Assembly (NCBI GenBank): GCA_030690315.1
Contig: JAUYGY010000036.1
Coordinates: 62,001-126,000, forward strand
DNA: 64,000 nucleotides
Direction: 5' to 3'
DNA from: Aequorivita sp.
GTDB lineage: Bacteria > Bacteroidota > Bacteroidia > Flavobacteriales > Flavobacteriaceae
Shown here: in pieces, positions 1 to 7,814 of the stretch
How positions within the stretch are numbered: the first letter of the stretch is position 1
How the letters are laid out: each line of letters starts with the position of its first letter
Notes under the pieces: generated by a model
What the model saw: only the letters and a program-made list of their open reading frames with translations
What the model was told of the DNA's origin: nothing
The model's database searches: none
Program-made: the position numbers and the translations under genes

Positions 1-1
1 C

Positions 2-859
2 GATAAAGAGAGCGACGTCCAAAAACGTTCCCGCGAAATCGCAATACGCCACGGACTTCAAATGAAAATTAGTGATGTGGAATTTCAGGGTGACGCATCA
101 AAGGTTATCTTTTATTACACGGCAGAAGATCGTGTAGATTTTCGAGAACTTATAAAAGAATTTGCCCGAACATTCAATACGCGTATTGAAATGAAACAAG
201 TAGGTTTTCGCCAGGAAGCTGCACGTTTGGGCGGAATAGGCAGTTGTGGCCGTGAGCTTTGCTGTTCCACTTGGTTGACGGATTTTCGTTCGGTAAATAC
301 TTCCGCAGCGCGCTATCAGCAACTTTCTTTGAATCCCCAAAAACTTGCTGGACAATGTGGAAAGTTGAAATGCTGCTTAAATTATGAATTGGATACCTAT
401 TTGGAGGCATTGGATTCATTCCCAAATACTGAAACAAAACTTCAAACTGAAAAAGGAAATGCAACCTGCCAAAAGATAGACATTTTTAAAGGCTCGCTTT
501 GGTATGCCTACGAAAAGGAATTTATGAATTGGCACGAACTGACCGCTGAAAAAGCCAATGAAATTATAGAGCTGAACAAAAACGGCAAAAAGCCAGTGGC
601 GCTGGAGGAATTTATAATTGAAACTCTAAAGCCGGAAAAGGAGCCCTTCAGCAATGTGGTTGGGCAAGATAGTTTAACCCGCTTTGACCAACCCAAACAA
701 AAAAACAAGAAACGCCGAAATAACAGCAGAAACAAAAACAAAGTTGAAGCTACTGCTGGAAATGTTCCCAACAATAATCCGCGGAGTAATGCTCCAAAAA
801 AACAAGGGAACAAGTCCAGAAATCAGAACAGAAATAGAAAACCGCCCAAAAATGAATAA
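2..859 (+). CDS. ricT: RicT/YaaT-like PSP1-domain protein (5' end cut by the window)
   Basis: The reading frame is open from base 2, upstream of the first ATG at 62, so the true start lies outside the window; 285 residues are visible. The PSP1 C-terminal domain is clear, with the cysteine patterns GSCGRELCC and QCGKLKCC, which in the family are associated with Fe-S ligation. In Bacillus the RicT partner complex affects RNA maturation and development; in Bacteroidota the function is not established. The last ~60 residues are a low-complexity K/R/N-rich tail, probably disordered and RNA-binding by inference. The stop codon overlaps the start of gldH by 8 bases, so the two are translated from one message. 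The order ricT-gldH-PBP1A is typical of Flavobacteriaceae. Confidence 0.85.
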   Translation, partial: DKESDVQKRSREIAIRHGLQMKISDVEFQGDASKVIFYYTAEDRVDFRELIKEFARTFNTRIEMKQVGFRQEAARLGGIGSCGRELCCSTWLTDFRSVNTSAARYQQLSLNPQKLAGQCGKLKCCLNYELDTYLEALDSFPNTETKLQTEKGNATCQKIDIFKGSLWYAYEKEFMNWHELTAEKANEIIELNKNGKKPVALEEFIIETLKPEKEPFSNVVGQDSLTRFDQPKQKNKKRRNNSRNKNKVEATAGNVPNNNPRSNAPKKQGNKSRNQNRNRKPPKNE

Positions 860-1334
860 GTTATTGGCCTTTGTTTTATCCTGTCTGTTCATTTCCTGCG
901 AATCGAACACAGTTTTTAGTGAAACGAGAGCAATGGATGGTTATTGGGAGGCTTCTGAAACGGTTGAGTTTAAACTGCCGCAGTTGGATTCACTTAAAAA
1001 ATACAACCTGTTTTTGAACATCCGCAATAGCAACGAATACAAATACAGCAATCTATTTTTAATAGTTTCAATGAATTTTCCGCACGGTAAAACCATAACC
1101 GATACCCTTGAATACCGAATGGCCAATCCAGATGGTTCATGGATGGGTCAAGGAATTGGCGATGTAAAGGAAAACAAACTGTGGTATAAAGAAAATGTAC
1201 AGTTTTTTGAGGCGGGAAATTACACGGTAGATATAGCACAGGCAATGCGCAATAATGGCGCGGTGGAAGGCGTTACAAAACTCGAAGGCATTACAGATGT
1301 TGGTTTCAGTGTTGAAGAGGCCACCAAAAAGTAA
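852..1334 (+). CDS. gldH: Gliding motility lipoprotein GldH
   Basis: A 160-residue lipoprotein. The start is taken at 852 because the product then begins with a lipoprotein signal peptide (MNKLLAFVL, lipobox LFISC, lipidated Cys16); the frame is open further upstream, but that part overlaps ricT out of frame. The body shows the family features: a DGYW motif soon after the signal, then a beta-sandwich with the DGSWMGQGIGDVKE segment. GldH is required for gliding and type IX secretion in Flavobacterium johnsoniae, and is anchored in a membrane facing the periplasm. The gene overlaps ricT by 8 bases and ends 6 bases before the PBP gene, so co-expression is likely. Confidence 0.9.
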   Translation: MNKLLAFVLSCLFISCESNTVFSETRAMDGYWEASETVEFKLPQLDSLKKYNLFLNIRNSNEYKYSNLFLIVSMNFPHGKTITDTLEYRMANPDGSWMGQGIGDVKENKLWYKENVQFFEAGNYTVDIAQAMRNNGAVEGVTKLEGITDVGFSVEEATKK

Positions 1335-1340
1335 AAAAAT

Positions 1341-3653
1341 ATGGCAACAAAAAAAACAACTCCAAAAAAGAAAACCCAGAATGATGTTAGCCATCATATA
1401 AAAACCTTTTGGAAGATTTTCGCAGGGTTTATACTTGTGGTTATTTTGTTTTTCCTTTTGGCATCTTGGGGTGTTTTTGGAAGTCTTCCGGACGAAACAA
1501 GTCTTGAAAACCCTGAAAAAAACCTGGCTACCGAAATTATTTCTTCCGATGGAAAAACCATTGGAAAATTTTATAAGGAAAATAGAACGCCCGTTCCCTA
1601 CGATTCTTTGCCCGACCATTTGGTGAACGCATTGATCGCTACCGAAGATGCTCGTTTTTATGACCATTCCGGCATTGACGGAAGGGGAACCATTCGCGCC
1701 GTTGCTTTTTTGGGCACTAGGGGTGGGGCAAGTACAATTACCCAACAGCTGGCCAAATTGTTTTTTACGGATCAAAGGGCATCAAACAAAATAGAACGGC
1801 TTCTTCAAAAGGTGAAAGAGTGGATAATCGCCACACGTTTGGAAAGACGATATACAAAAGAAGAGATTATTACGATGTATTTTAACGAATATGATTTTCT
1901 TAACCAAGCAGTAGGTATTGAAAGCGCGGCAAATATTTATTTTGACAAGCCTCCTTCAGAATTAACAACTGCCGAAGCTGCAATGCTGGTTGGAATGTTC
2001 AAAAACTCTTCTCTTTATAACCCAAACCGAAGACCGGAGTTAGTCCTCAGTAGAAGAAATGTTGTTTTGTCCCAAATGGAGAAGTACGATTATATTTCGG
2101 AAAAAGTGATGGATTCATTAAAAGCACTTCCCTTGAATATAAAATTTACACCCCAAGGACATGATGAAGGAAGTGCAACCTATTTCCGTGAGTATGCGCG
2201 TAATTTTATGGAGGATTGGATAAAGGAACATCCGAAACCTGACGGTAGTAAATACAACATTTATCAAGATGGGTTGAAGGTGTATGTTACCATAGATAGC
2301 AAAATGCAGGAATATGCCGAATTAGCGGTAAAAACACACATGGCCCATCTTCAAGTCGCTTTTGACGAACAAAATAAGAAAAACAAAACCGCCCCTTTCC
2401 GCGATATTACGGAAGAAGAAACGCAGGGAATTTTAAATTCAGCAATGCGAAAAAGCGATCGTTGGAGCGAAATGAAAAGACAGGGGAAAGAAGAAGCCGA
2501 AATTATAAAAAGCTTCAAAAAGAAAATTCCGATGCGTGTTTTTTCTTGGAAGGGTGATATTGATACAATTATGACACCGATGGATTCCATCCGGTATCAC
2601 AAATCTTTCCTGCAGGCAGCAATGATGTCCATGACTCCACAGACCGGCGAAGTAAAAGCCTGGGTGGGTGGCATAGACTATAAACATTATAAATACGACA
2701 TGGTGAAAAAAGGAAAACGCCAAATAGGTTCTACCTTTAAACCTTTCGTTTATGCCACTGCTATAGACCAAATGCACATGTCGCCTTGTGATACATTGCC
2801 AAACACCAGTTACACCATTCCAACTGGAAGACACAATTTATTAAAACCGTGGACTCCAAAAAATGCAGGCGGGAGCTATGGCGGAATGGTTACCTTAAAA
2901 TATGCACTTGCCAATTCCATAAACACAATTACTGCGAGGTTAATAGACCGAGTAGGTCCCGAACCGGTAATTGATTTAGTTAAAAAAATGGGAGTTGATA
3001 CTGAAAACATGCCGGCAGTTCCATCCATTGCCCTTGGAACCCCAGATGTTTCGGTGTATGAAATGGTGGGCGCTTACAGTACTTTTGCTAATGAAGGTGT
3101 ATATGTAGAGCCTATTTTAATTCAAAGAATTGAAGATAAAAACGGAACGGTACTTTATCAAAATGTCCCCAAAACGAAAGACGTTATTAGCAATGAATCG
3201 GCATACGTAACCGTAAGTTTGATGGAAGGTGTTACGCAATCTGGCTCTGGTAGCCGTTTGCGCGGAACGGGTCGCGAAGGATCTGCAGTTTATAAAAATG
3301 CTGTAACCGGATATCCTTATAATTTAACAAACCCAATTGCAGGTAAAACTGGAACAACCCAAAATAACAGTGATGGTTGGTTTATGGGGATGGTACCAAA
3401 TTTGGTTACAGGAGTTTGGGTTGGCGGCGACGACCGCGCTACGCATTTTAGATCAACCGCATACGGACAGGGCGCTACAATGGCTTTGCCCATTTGGGGA
3501 ATGTATATGAAAAGCTGCTATGCCGATAAAGATTTGGACGTTTCAACAGGAAACTTTAAACGCCCGGAAAATCTTTCCATTGAAACAAATTGTTCCAAGT
3601 GGCGCGAAGGAAATTCTGATATTGAGGAAATTCCCGACGAGTTTGATTTTTAA
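1341..3653 (+). CDS. Class A penicillin-binding protein 1A (peptidoglycan glycosyltransferase/transpeptidase)
   Basis: A 770-residue bifunctional peptidoglycan polymerase. It has a short basic cytoplasmic tail and one membrane segment (about residues 23-47). The GT51 glycosyltransferase domain follows, with the catalytic-glutamate motif EDARFY (102-107) and STITQQL (131-137). The transpeptidase domain carries STFK (nucleophile Ser464), SIN (526-528) and KTG (669-671). It builds glycan strands and cross-links them on the periplasmic face. It starts 6 bases after gldH and so is the third gene of the ricT-gldH run. A hairpin terminator follows at 3677-3713. Length and motif spacing are normal for the family and all catalytic residues are present. 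Confidence 0.95.
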   Translation: MATKKTTPKKKTQNDVSHHIKTFWKIFAGFILVVILFFLLASWGVFGSLPDETSLENPEKNLATEIISSDGKTIGKFYKENRTPVPYDSLPDHLVNALIATEDARFYDHSGIDGRGTIRAVAFLGTRGGASTITQQLAKLFFTDQRASNKIERLLQKVKEWIIATRLERRYTKEEIITMYFNEYDFLNQAVGIESAANIYFDKPPSELTTAEAAMLVGMFKNSSLYNPNRRPELVLSRRNVVLSQMEKYDYISEKVMDSLKALPLNIKFTPQGHDEGSATYFREYARNFMEDWIKEHPKPDGSKYNIYQDGLKVYVTIDSKMQEYAELAVKTHMAHLQVAFDEQNKKNKTAPFRDITEEETQGILNSAMRKSDRWSEMKRQGKEEAEIIKSFKKKIPMRVFSWKGDIDTIMTPMDSIRYHKSFLQAAMMSMTPQTGEVKAWVGGIDYKHYKYDMVKKGKRQIGSTFKPFVYATAIDQMHMSPCDTLPNTSYTIPTGRHNLLKPWTPKNAGGSYGGMVTLKYALANSINTITARLIDRVGPEPVIDLVKKMGVDTENMPAVPSIALGTPDVSVYEMVGAYSTFANEGVYVEPILIQRIEDKNGTVLYQNVPKTKDVISNESAYVTVSLMEGVTQSGSGSRLRGTGREGSAVYKNAVTGYPYNLTNPIAGKTGTTQNNSDGWFMGMVPNLVTGVWVGGDDRATHFRSTAYGQGATMALPIWGMYMKSCYADKDLDVSTGNFKRPENLSIETNCSKWREGNSDIEEIPDEFDF

Positions 3654-3676
3654 TAAAATTTGCTATTAAATACTAC

Positions 3677-3713
3677 AAACCTCACAAGTTTTGAAGACCT
3701 GTGAGGTTTTTTT
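3677..3713 (+). terminator. Rho-independent terminator after the PBP1A gene
   Basis: A 9-bp stem AACCTCACA/TGTGAGGTT (3678-3686 with 3700-3708) is followed by a run of seven T. It separates the ricT-gldH-PBP1A unit from the CoA-transferase genes. Confidence 0.85.
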
Positions 3714-3751
3714 ATAGTTTGAAATTTTGTAATTTTCAGAAAATTTAAACA

Positions 3752-4450
3752 ATGATAAGAAAGACAGTTGCAAACGTTCGCGAAGCCTGCGAGGGCATTG
3801 AAGACGGAATGACGTTTATGCTCGGCGGGTTCGGGCTCTGTGGCATCCCAGAAAATATAATTTTAGAATTGGTTCGACGAAATATTCAAAATGTTACCTG
3901 CATTTCAAACAATGCGGGCGTGGACGATTTTGGGCTTGGCCTCTTGTTGAAAAAACATCAAATAAAGAAAATGATTTCTTCTTACGTTGGTGAAAATGCT
4001 GAATTCGAGCGTCAAATGCTCAGTGGCGAAATGGAAGTGGAATTGGTTCCACAGGGCACTTTGGCACAGCGGTGTGAATCTGCCCGGAGCGGAATTCCGG
4101 CCTTTTACACTCCTGCCGGCTACGGCACTGAAGTGGCTGAAGGAAAGGAAACCCGTCAATTCCATGGAAAAATGTATGTGATGGAAAAAGCCTTCGAAGC
4201 AGATTTTTCCTTTGTAAAAGCTTGGAAAGGCGACGAAGCAGGAAATCTTATCTTTAAAGGAACTGCCAGAAATTTTAATCCTTCAATGTGCGGTGCCGGA
4301 AAAATTACAGTTGCTGAGGTGGAAGAGCTTGTTCCCGCTGGGGAACTTGACCCGAACCAGATTCATATTCCAGGTATATTTATTCAAAGAATATTCCAAG
4401 GAGAAAAATATGAAAAACGAATTGAGCAATTAACTGTTCGGAAGAAATGA
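3752..4450 (+). CDS. scoA: 3-oxoacid CoA-transferase subunit A
   Basis: A 232-residue alpha subunit of a family I CoA-transferase, probably succinyl-CoA:3-ketoacid CoA-transferase, which moves CoA from succinyl-CoA to acetoacetate in ketone-body or butanoate use. The glycine-rich CoA-transferase signature [11 protein letters not shown] is at residues 25-35. The later [14 protein letters not shown] and VVG-type segments are also typical. The beta subunit is at 4945, but an unrelated four-helix-bundle gene sits between them; normally the subunits are directly adjacent. The substrate is inferred from the family, and acetate/acetoacetate CoA-transferase (atoD-like) is the alternative. Confidence 0.9.
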   Translation: MIRKTVANVREACEGIEDGMTFMLGGFGLCGIPENIILELVRRNIQNVTCISNNAGVDDFGLGLLLKKHQIKKMISSYVGENAEFERQMLSGEMEVELVPQGTLAQRCESARSGIPAFYTPAGYGTEVAEGKETRQFHGKMYVMEKAFEADFSFVKAWKGDEAGNLIFKGTARNFNPSMCGAGKITVAEVEELVPAGELDPNQIHIPGIFIQRIFQGEKYEKRIEQLTVRKK

Positions 4451-4506
4451 TTTGAAGATTTGAAAATATGCCAATTTGAGGATGATAATCAGTATTGCTG
4501 GACAAT

Positions 4507-4863
4507 ATGAGAAACGACAAAGACAATCTGATTGTAACTAAAACTTTCGCATTCGCTGTTGAGATTATTGATTATTCCGAAGAATTACGTAAGCTTCACA
4601 AGTATGAAATGGCCTCGCAGCTTTTCAGAAGTGGCACATCCATTGGAGCAAACACAAAAGAAGCGCAAAATGCAGAAAGTCAAGCGGATTTTATTCACAA
4701 GTTTAAAATAGCGGCGAAAGAAGCAGATGAAACTGAGTTTTGGTTGAAGTTGTGCATAGCTTCAAAGCATTATCCAAATCCTTCGAAATTATTACTATCA
4801 GAATTAGAATCAATAATAAAAATTATATCAAAAATCATAAGCTCAAGCAAAAAGAAATCCTAA
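4507..4863 (+). CDS. Four-helix-bundle protein (23S rRNA intervening-sequence / S23 family)
   Basis: A 118-residue, all-helical protein. The family signature is visible: QLFRSGTSIGANTKEAQNAES followed by DFIHKFKIAAKEADETEFWL. The ATG at 4507 is preferred; an in-frame TTG at 4495 would add four residues. Members occur as proteins encoded in rRNA intervening sequences or as free-standing genes scattered in Bacteroidota genomes; their molecular role is not established. The gene is wedged between the two CoA-transferase subunits on the same strand, flanked by AT-rich short repeats (ATTTGAAG-like before it, AAATCATT-like after it). This suggests it arrived as a small cassette. Confidence 0.85.
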   Translation: MRNDKDNLIVTKTFAFAVEIIDYSEELRKLHKYEMASQLFRSGTSIGANTKEAQNAESQADFIHKFKIAAKEADETEFWLKLCIASKHYPNPSKLLLSELESIIKIISKIISSSKKKS

Positions 4864-4944
4864 CACAATCTTTAATGTGGGACAAAATTATAAAGGGAGT
4901 TTTGCATTTTCAAATCATTAAATCATAAAATTATCAAATCAAAT

Positions 4945-5601
4945 ATGGCACTCTCAAAAGAACAAATAGCACAAAGAATTGCTAAAGAAGTTAAGGACGG
5001 TTACTACGTAAATTTGGGAATTGGAATCCCAACCTTGGTTGCCAATTTTGTGCGCGATGACATAAATGTTGAATTTCAAAGCGAAAACGGGATACTAGGG
5101 ATGGGGCCCTTTCCTTTTGAAGGCGAACAAGACCCAGATTTAATTAATGCGGGCAAACAAACCATAACAGCATTAGCGGGCGCATCTTTTTTTGACTCCG
5201 CCATGAGCTTTGGAATGATCCGCGGCCAGCATGTGGATTTAACTATTCTGGGAGCAATGGAAGTTTCACAAAATGGAGATATCGCCAATTGGAAAATCCC
5301 AGGTGTAATGGTGAAGGGAATGGGTGGTGCCATGGACCTAGTTGCTTCCGCAGAAAATATAATTGTTGCAATGATGCATACCAACCGAGAAGGAGAATCT
5401 AAATTGCTGAAAGAGTGCAGCTTACCCCTTACGGGTGTAAAATGCGTAAAAAAAATAGTATCAAATCTTGCAGTTTTGGAAATAGTTGAAGGAAAATTTC
5501 ATCTGCTGGAGCGTGCGCCGGGTGTTTCGGTGGAAGAAATTCAGAAAGCTACTGCAGGCGATTTAGTAATAAATGGCCCAATAAAGGAGATGGAATTTTA
5601 A
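4945..5601 (+). CDS. scoB: 3-oxoacid CoA-transferase subunit B
   Basis: A 218-residue beta subunit that partners the product of the gene at 3752. The conserved SENG motif (residues 46-49) holds the catalytic glutamate (Glu47) that forms the glutamyl-CoA thioester in this family. The GIGIPT segment before it and the GAMEVSQNGDIANW segment after it are also standard. Both subunits are full length, so the enzyme should be active despite the inserted four-helix-bundle gene. The start follows an 81-base AT-rich spacer. A strong bidirectional hairpin lies downstream at 5624-5650. Confidence 0.92.
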   Translation: MALSKEQIAQRIAKEVKDGYYVNLGIGIPTLVANFVRDDINVEFQSENGILGMGPFPFEGEQDPDLINAGKQTITALAGASFFDSAMSFGMIRGQHVDLTILGAMEVSQNGDIANWKIPGVMVKGMGGAMDLVASAENIIVAMMHTNREGESKLLKECSLPLTGVKCVKKIVSNLAVLEIVEGKFHLLERAPGVSVEEIQKATAGDLVINGPIKEMEF

Positions 5602-5623
5602 AAAAAAATGGATTTTGAAATTG

Positions 5624-5650
5624 AAAAGACCATGAAAATCATGGTCTTTT
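5624..5650. terminator. Terminator after scoB
   Basis: A perfect 12-bp stem AAAAGACCATGA/TCATGGTCTTTT with a 3-base loop (5636-5638), T-rich at the 3' end on either strand. Confidence 0.85.
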
Positions 5651-5745
5651 TATGTTAAAAAAGTCTTCTAAAGCAGTGAAATGTTAAATTTTAGTGCATT
5701 TCATCGAATTTATATGCTTTTTATCGTTTTGTTTGAAAATCTACT

Positions 5746-5753
5746 TATCTTAG
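5746..5753 (+). promoter_or_regulatory. Possible -7 element for the small gene at 5784
   Basis: TATCTTAG is one mismatch from the Bacteroidota -7 consensus TAnnTTTG, and TTTG sequences lie upstream in 5728-5735. It is placed 30 bases before a 29-codon reading frame that ends before a terminator. This is suggestive only. Confidence 0.35.
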
Positions 5754-5783
5754 CAGACCCAAATCTTACCAACTTAACCTCAT

Positions 5784-5873
5784 ATGAGAAAAGTAAATAG
5801 ATCGATTAAAAGCACAAAAGAATTGTTACTAAACGTGCTTTTCATTTTTAAGAAAGTGTTTTTATTGGTCTAA
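5784..5873 (+). CDS. Possible 29-residue cationic membrane peptide (or small RNA)
   Basis: A short frame from ATG 5784 to TAA 5871-5873. The N-terminal half is basic (MRKVNRSIKSTKE) and the C-terminal half hydrophobic (LLLNVLFIFKKVFLLV), like a small single-span or amphipathic membrane peptide. It lies in an otherwise empty 383-base gap, downstream of a promoter-like site and upstream of its own terminator at 5927-5958, so a compact transcription unit of about 170-200 bases is plausible. Within it the RNA can form a hairpin with arms AAAAGCAC (5808-5815) and GTGCTTTT (5835-5842), so a non-coding small RNA is an equally good reading. No homologue is recognised. Confidence 0.4.
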   Translation: MRKVNRSIKSTKELLLNVLFIFKKVFLLV

Positions 5874-5926
5874 CTTTTTTTATGGTTGTTTATGCCCCAA
5901 ATCTGTCATAAACACAGATAAAGATT

Positions 5927-5958
5927 AAACCCGTTCTTCGTGAGGTTAGAACGGGTTT
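5927..5958. terminator. Bidirectional terminator between the small gene and the ABC ATPase gene
   Basis: An 11-bp stem AAACCCGTTCT/AGAACGGGTTT (5927-5937 with 5948-5958), followed by T-rich sequence on the plus strand. It serves the small plus-strand unit and the convergent ABC gene ending at 5985. Confidence 0.85.
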
Positions 5959-5984
5959 TTTTATGCTTCCTTTTTTGTGAATCC

Positions 5985-7673
5985 TTAAATTCCCTTCGGA
6001 ATTGCATCTATTAGTTTTTTTGAATATGCCGTTTGTGGATTTGCATAAATTTCATCGGCATCGCCCAATTCCTCTATTTTTCCTTTATTCATCACCAAAA
6101 GTTGATCTGCCATATATTTTACCACGGCTAAATCGTGGGAAATAAATATATAGGTAAACCCGAAATCATTTTTCAGTTCATTCAGTAGGTTTAAAACTTG
6201 TGCTTGAACCGAAATATCCAAAGCAGAAACCGATTCATCGCAAATAACGAGTTTGGGTTCTATTGCAATGGTTCGAGCTATTCCGACCCTTTGGCGCTGA
6301 CCGCCAGAAAGTTCATGTGGGTATCGATAAAAATAGCTTTCATCGAGCCCTACTTTTAGCAATAGCGAAAGCACCCGATCTTTCCGCTCTTTTTTTGTTT
6401 TCGCCAAACCGTGAACTTCCATTGGTTCCATCAAGGCTTGACCGATCATTAAACGCGGGTTTAAAGAGGAATAGGGATCTTGAAAAATAATCTGGATTTC
6501 CTTACGGAGATTTCTAATTTCAGCTTTAGAGAGTTTTGTTAGTTCCTTTCCTTTATATTTTATACTCCCAGAAGTTGCTTTCTCCAGTTGAAGAATGGTT
6601 CTTCCCAAAGTAGATTTTCCACAACCCGATTCACCTACCAGACCTAATGTCTCTCCTTCAAAAACCGAAAAACTTACTCCGTCCACGGCTTTTACAATTT
6701 CCTTTTTGGCAAAAAAGCCCACATTGCTGAAGTATTGTTTCTCCAAATCGGTGATTTCCAAAATTGGTTGCTGGGTATATATTTGTTTATGCCTTTTTGC
6801 ACGCTCTGCCGCTTTTACTTCCCGTGGTTCAAAACTTTTATCGGCAATGGAAGCTATTGTGGGCAATTTCGCCAAACGCATATTCATGGAAGGCCGCGAC
6901 GCCAAAAGTGCTTTCGTGTATTCTGCCTTTGGGGTTTTAAATATTTCTTTTGTAGTGCCTTTTTCAACTATGTCTCCTTTATACATAACCACAACGCTAT
7001 CGGCAATTTCGGAAACCAAACCTAAATCGTGCGAAATGAAAAGCATTGCCATTTTTGTTTCCTGTTGAATGGCCTTCAAAAGTGAAATGATTTCTTTTTG
7101 AACCGTTACATCAAGTGCTGTAGTGGGTTCGTCGGCAATAAGTAGTTTAGGTTGGCAGGCAATGGCCATAGCAATCATTACCCGCTGCATTTGTCCGCCG
7201 CTTATTTGGTGTGGGTAACTGTTGAAAATTTCATTGGGACGTGGCAGTTTTACTTTTTCGAATAATGAAAGGGTTTCTTTTTTTGCTTCGGAAGTATTCA
7301 TTTTTAGATGAAGCTGTAATATTTCTGAAACCTGAAAGCCACATTTTAAAGATGGATTAAGCGCGCTCATGGGTTCCTGAAAAATCATGGCTATTTCCTT
7401 TCCGCGTATTTTTCGGAAATCTTTTTCACTGGTATCCAGCAAGTTTTTTTCTTCAAAAAGAATAGTTCCCGATAGTTCTGTTTGCTTTTTTGGTAACAAA
7501 CCCATAATTGCAAGTGAAGTAACGGACTTGCCCGAACCTGATTCCCCGACGATTCCCAAAACTTCATTTTCTAAAATATCGAATGATATTTTATGCAAAA
7601 TTTCGATGCTCTTTTCCTTTTTTCCAAAGGAAACGGTAAGATATTGAACAGATAGCAGTGCGGCATTTTTCAT
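5985..7673 (-). CDS. Peptide-type ABC transporter with two fused ATPase domains
   Basis: A 562-residue protein of the DppD-DppF (YejF-like) type, in which both ATPases of an oligopeptide/nickel transporter are fused. Domain 1 has Walker A GESGSGKS (43-50), signature ISGGQ (157-161) and Walker B LLIADEP (177-183). Domain 2 has GESGCGKS (347-354), LSGGQ (455-459) and VICDES (476-481). Each domain is followed by the C-terminal extension usual in this subfamily. The start at 7673 fits family alignments; an in-frame ATG at 7736 would add 21 poorly conserved residues. No permease or binding-protein gene is adjacent, so its membrane partners are encoded elsewhere. Confidence 0.9.
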   Translation of the reverse strand: MKNAALLSVQYLTVSFGKKEKSIEILHKISFDILENEVLGIVGESGSGKSVTSLAIMGLLPKKQTELSGTILFEEKNLLDTSEKDFRKIRGKEIAMIFQEPMSALNPSLKCGFQVSEILQLHLKMNTSEAKKETLSLFEKVKLPRPNEIFNSYPHQISGGQMQRVMIAMAIACQPKLLIADEPTTALDVTVQKEIISLLKAIQQETKMAMLFISHDLGLVSEIADSVVVMYKGDIVEKGTTKEIFKTPKAEYTKALLASRPSMNMRLAKLPTIASIADKSFEPREVKAAERAKRHKQIYTQQPILEITDLEKQYFSNVGFFAKKEIVKAVDGVSFSVFEGETLGLVGESGCGKSTLGRTILQLEKATSGSIKYKGKELTKLSKAEIRNLRKEIQIIFQDPYSSLNPRLMIGQALMEPMEVHGLAKTKKERKDRVLSLLLKVGLDESYFYRYPHELSGGQRQRVGIARTIAIEPKLVICDESVSALDISVQAQVLNLLNELKNDFGFTYIFISHDLAVVKYMADQLLVMNKGKIEELGDADEIYANPQTAYSKKLIDAIPKGI

Positions 7674-7814
7674 TGTTTCAAAGATAGAATAATCAAGCGA
7701 GTTTTTTTTAATGTAGTTCATCGAATAAAATTTCATTTAATCAATTTTTATCGTTCATTTAAGTATTATTTAACAAAGCAACAAGTCTTTTTATTCACTA
7801 AATCCTACATTATT

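Noticed and set aside
684..851. Longer form of gldH starting at 684
   Set aside because: It overlaps ricT in another frame and would bury the lipoprotein signal peptide that begins at 852.
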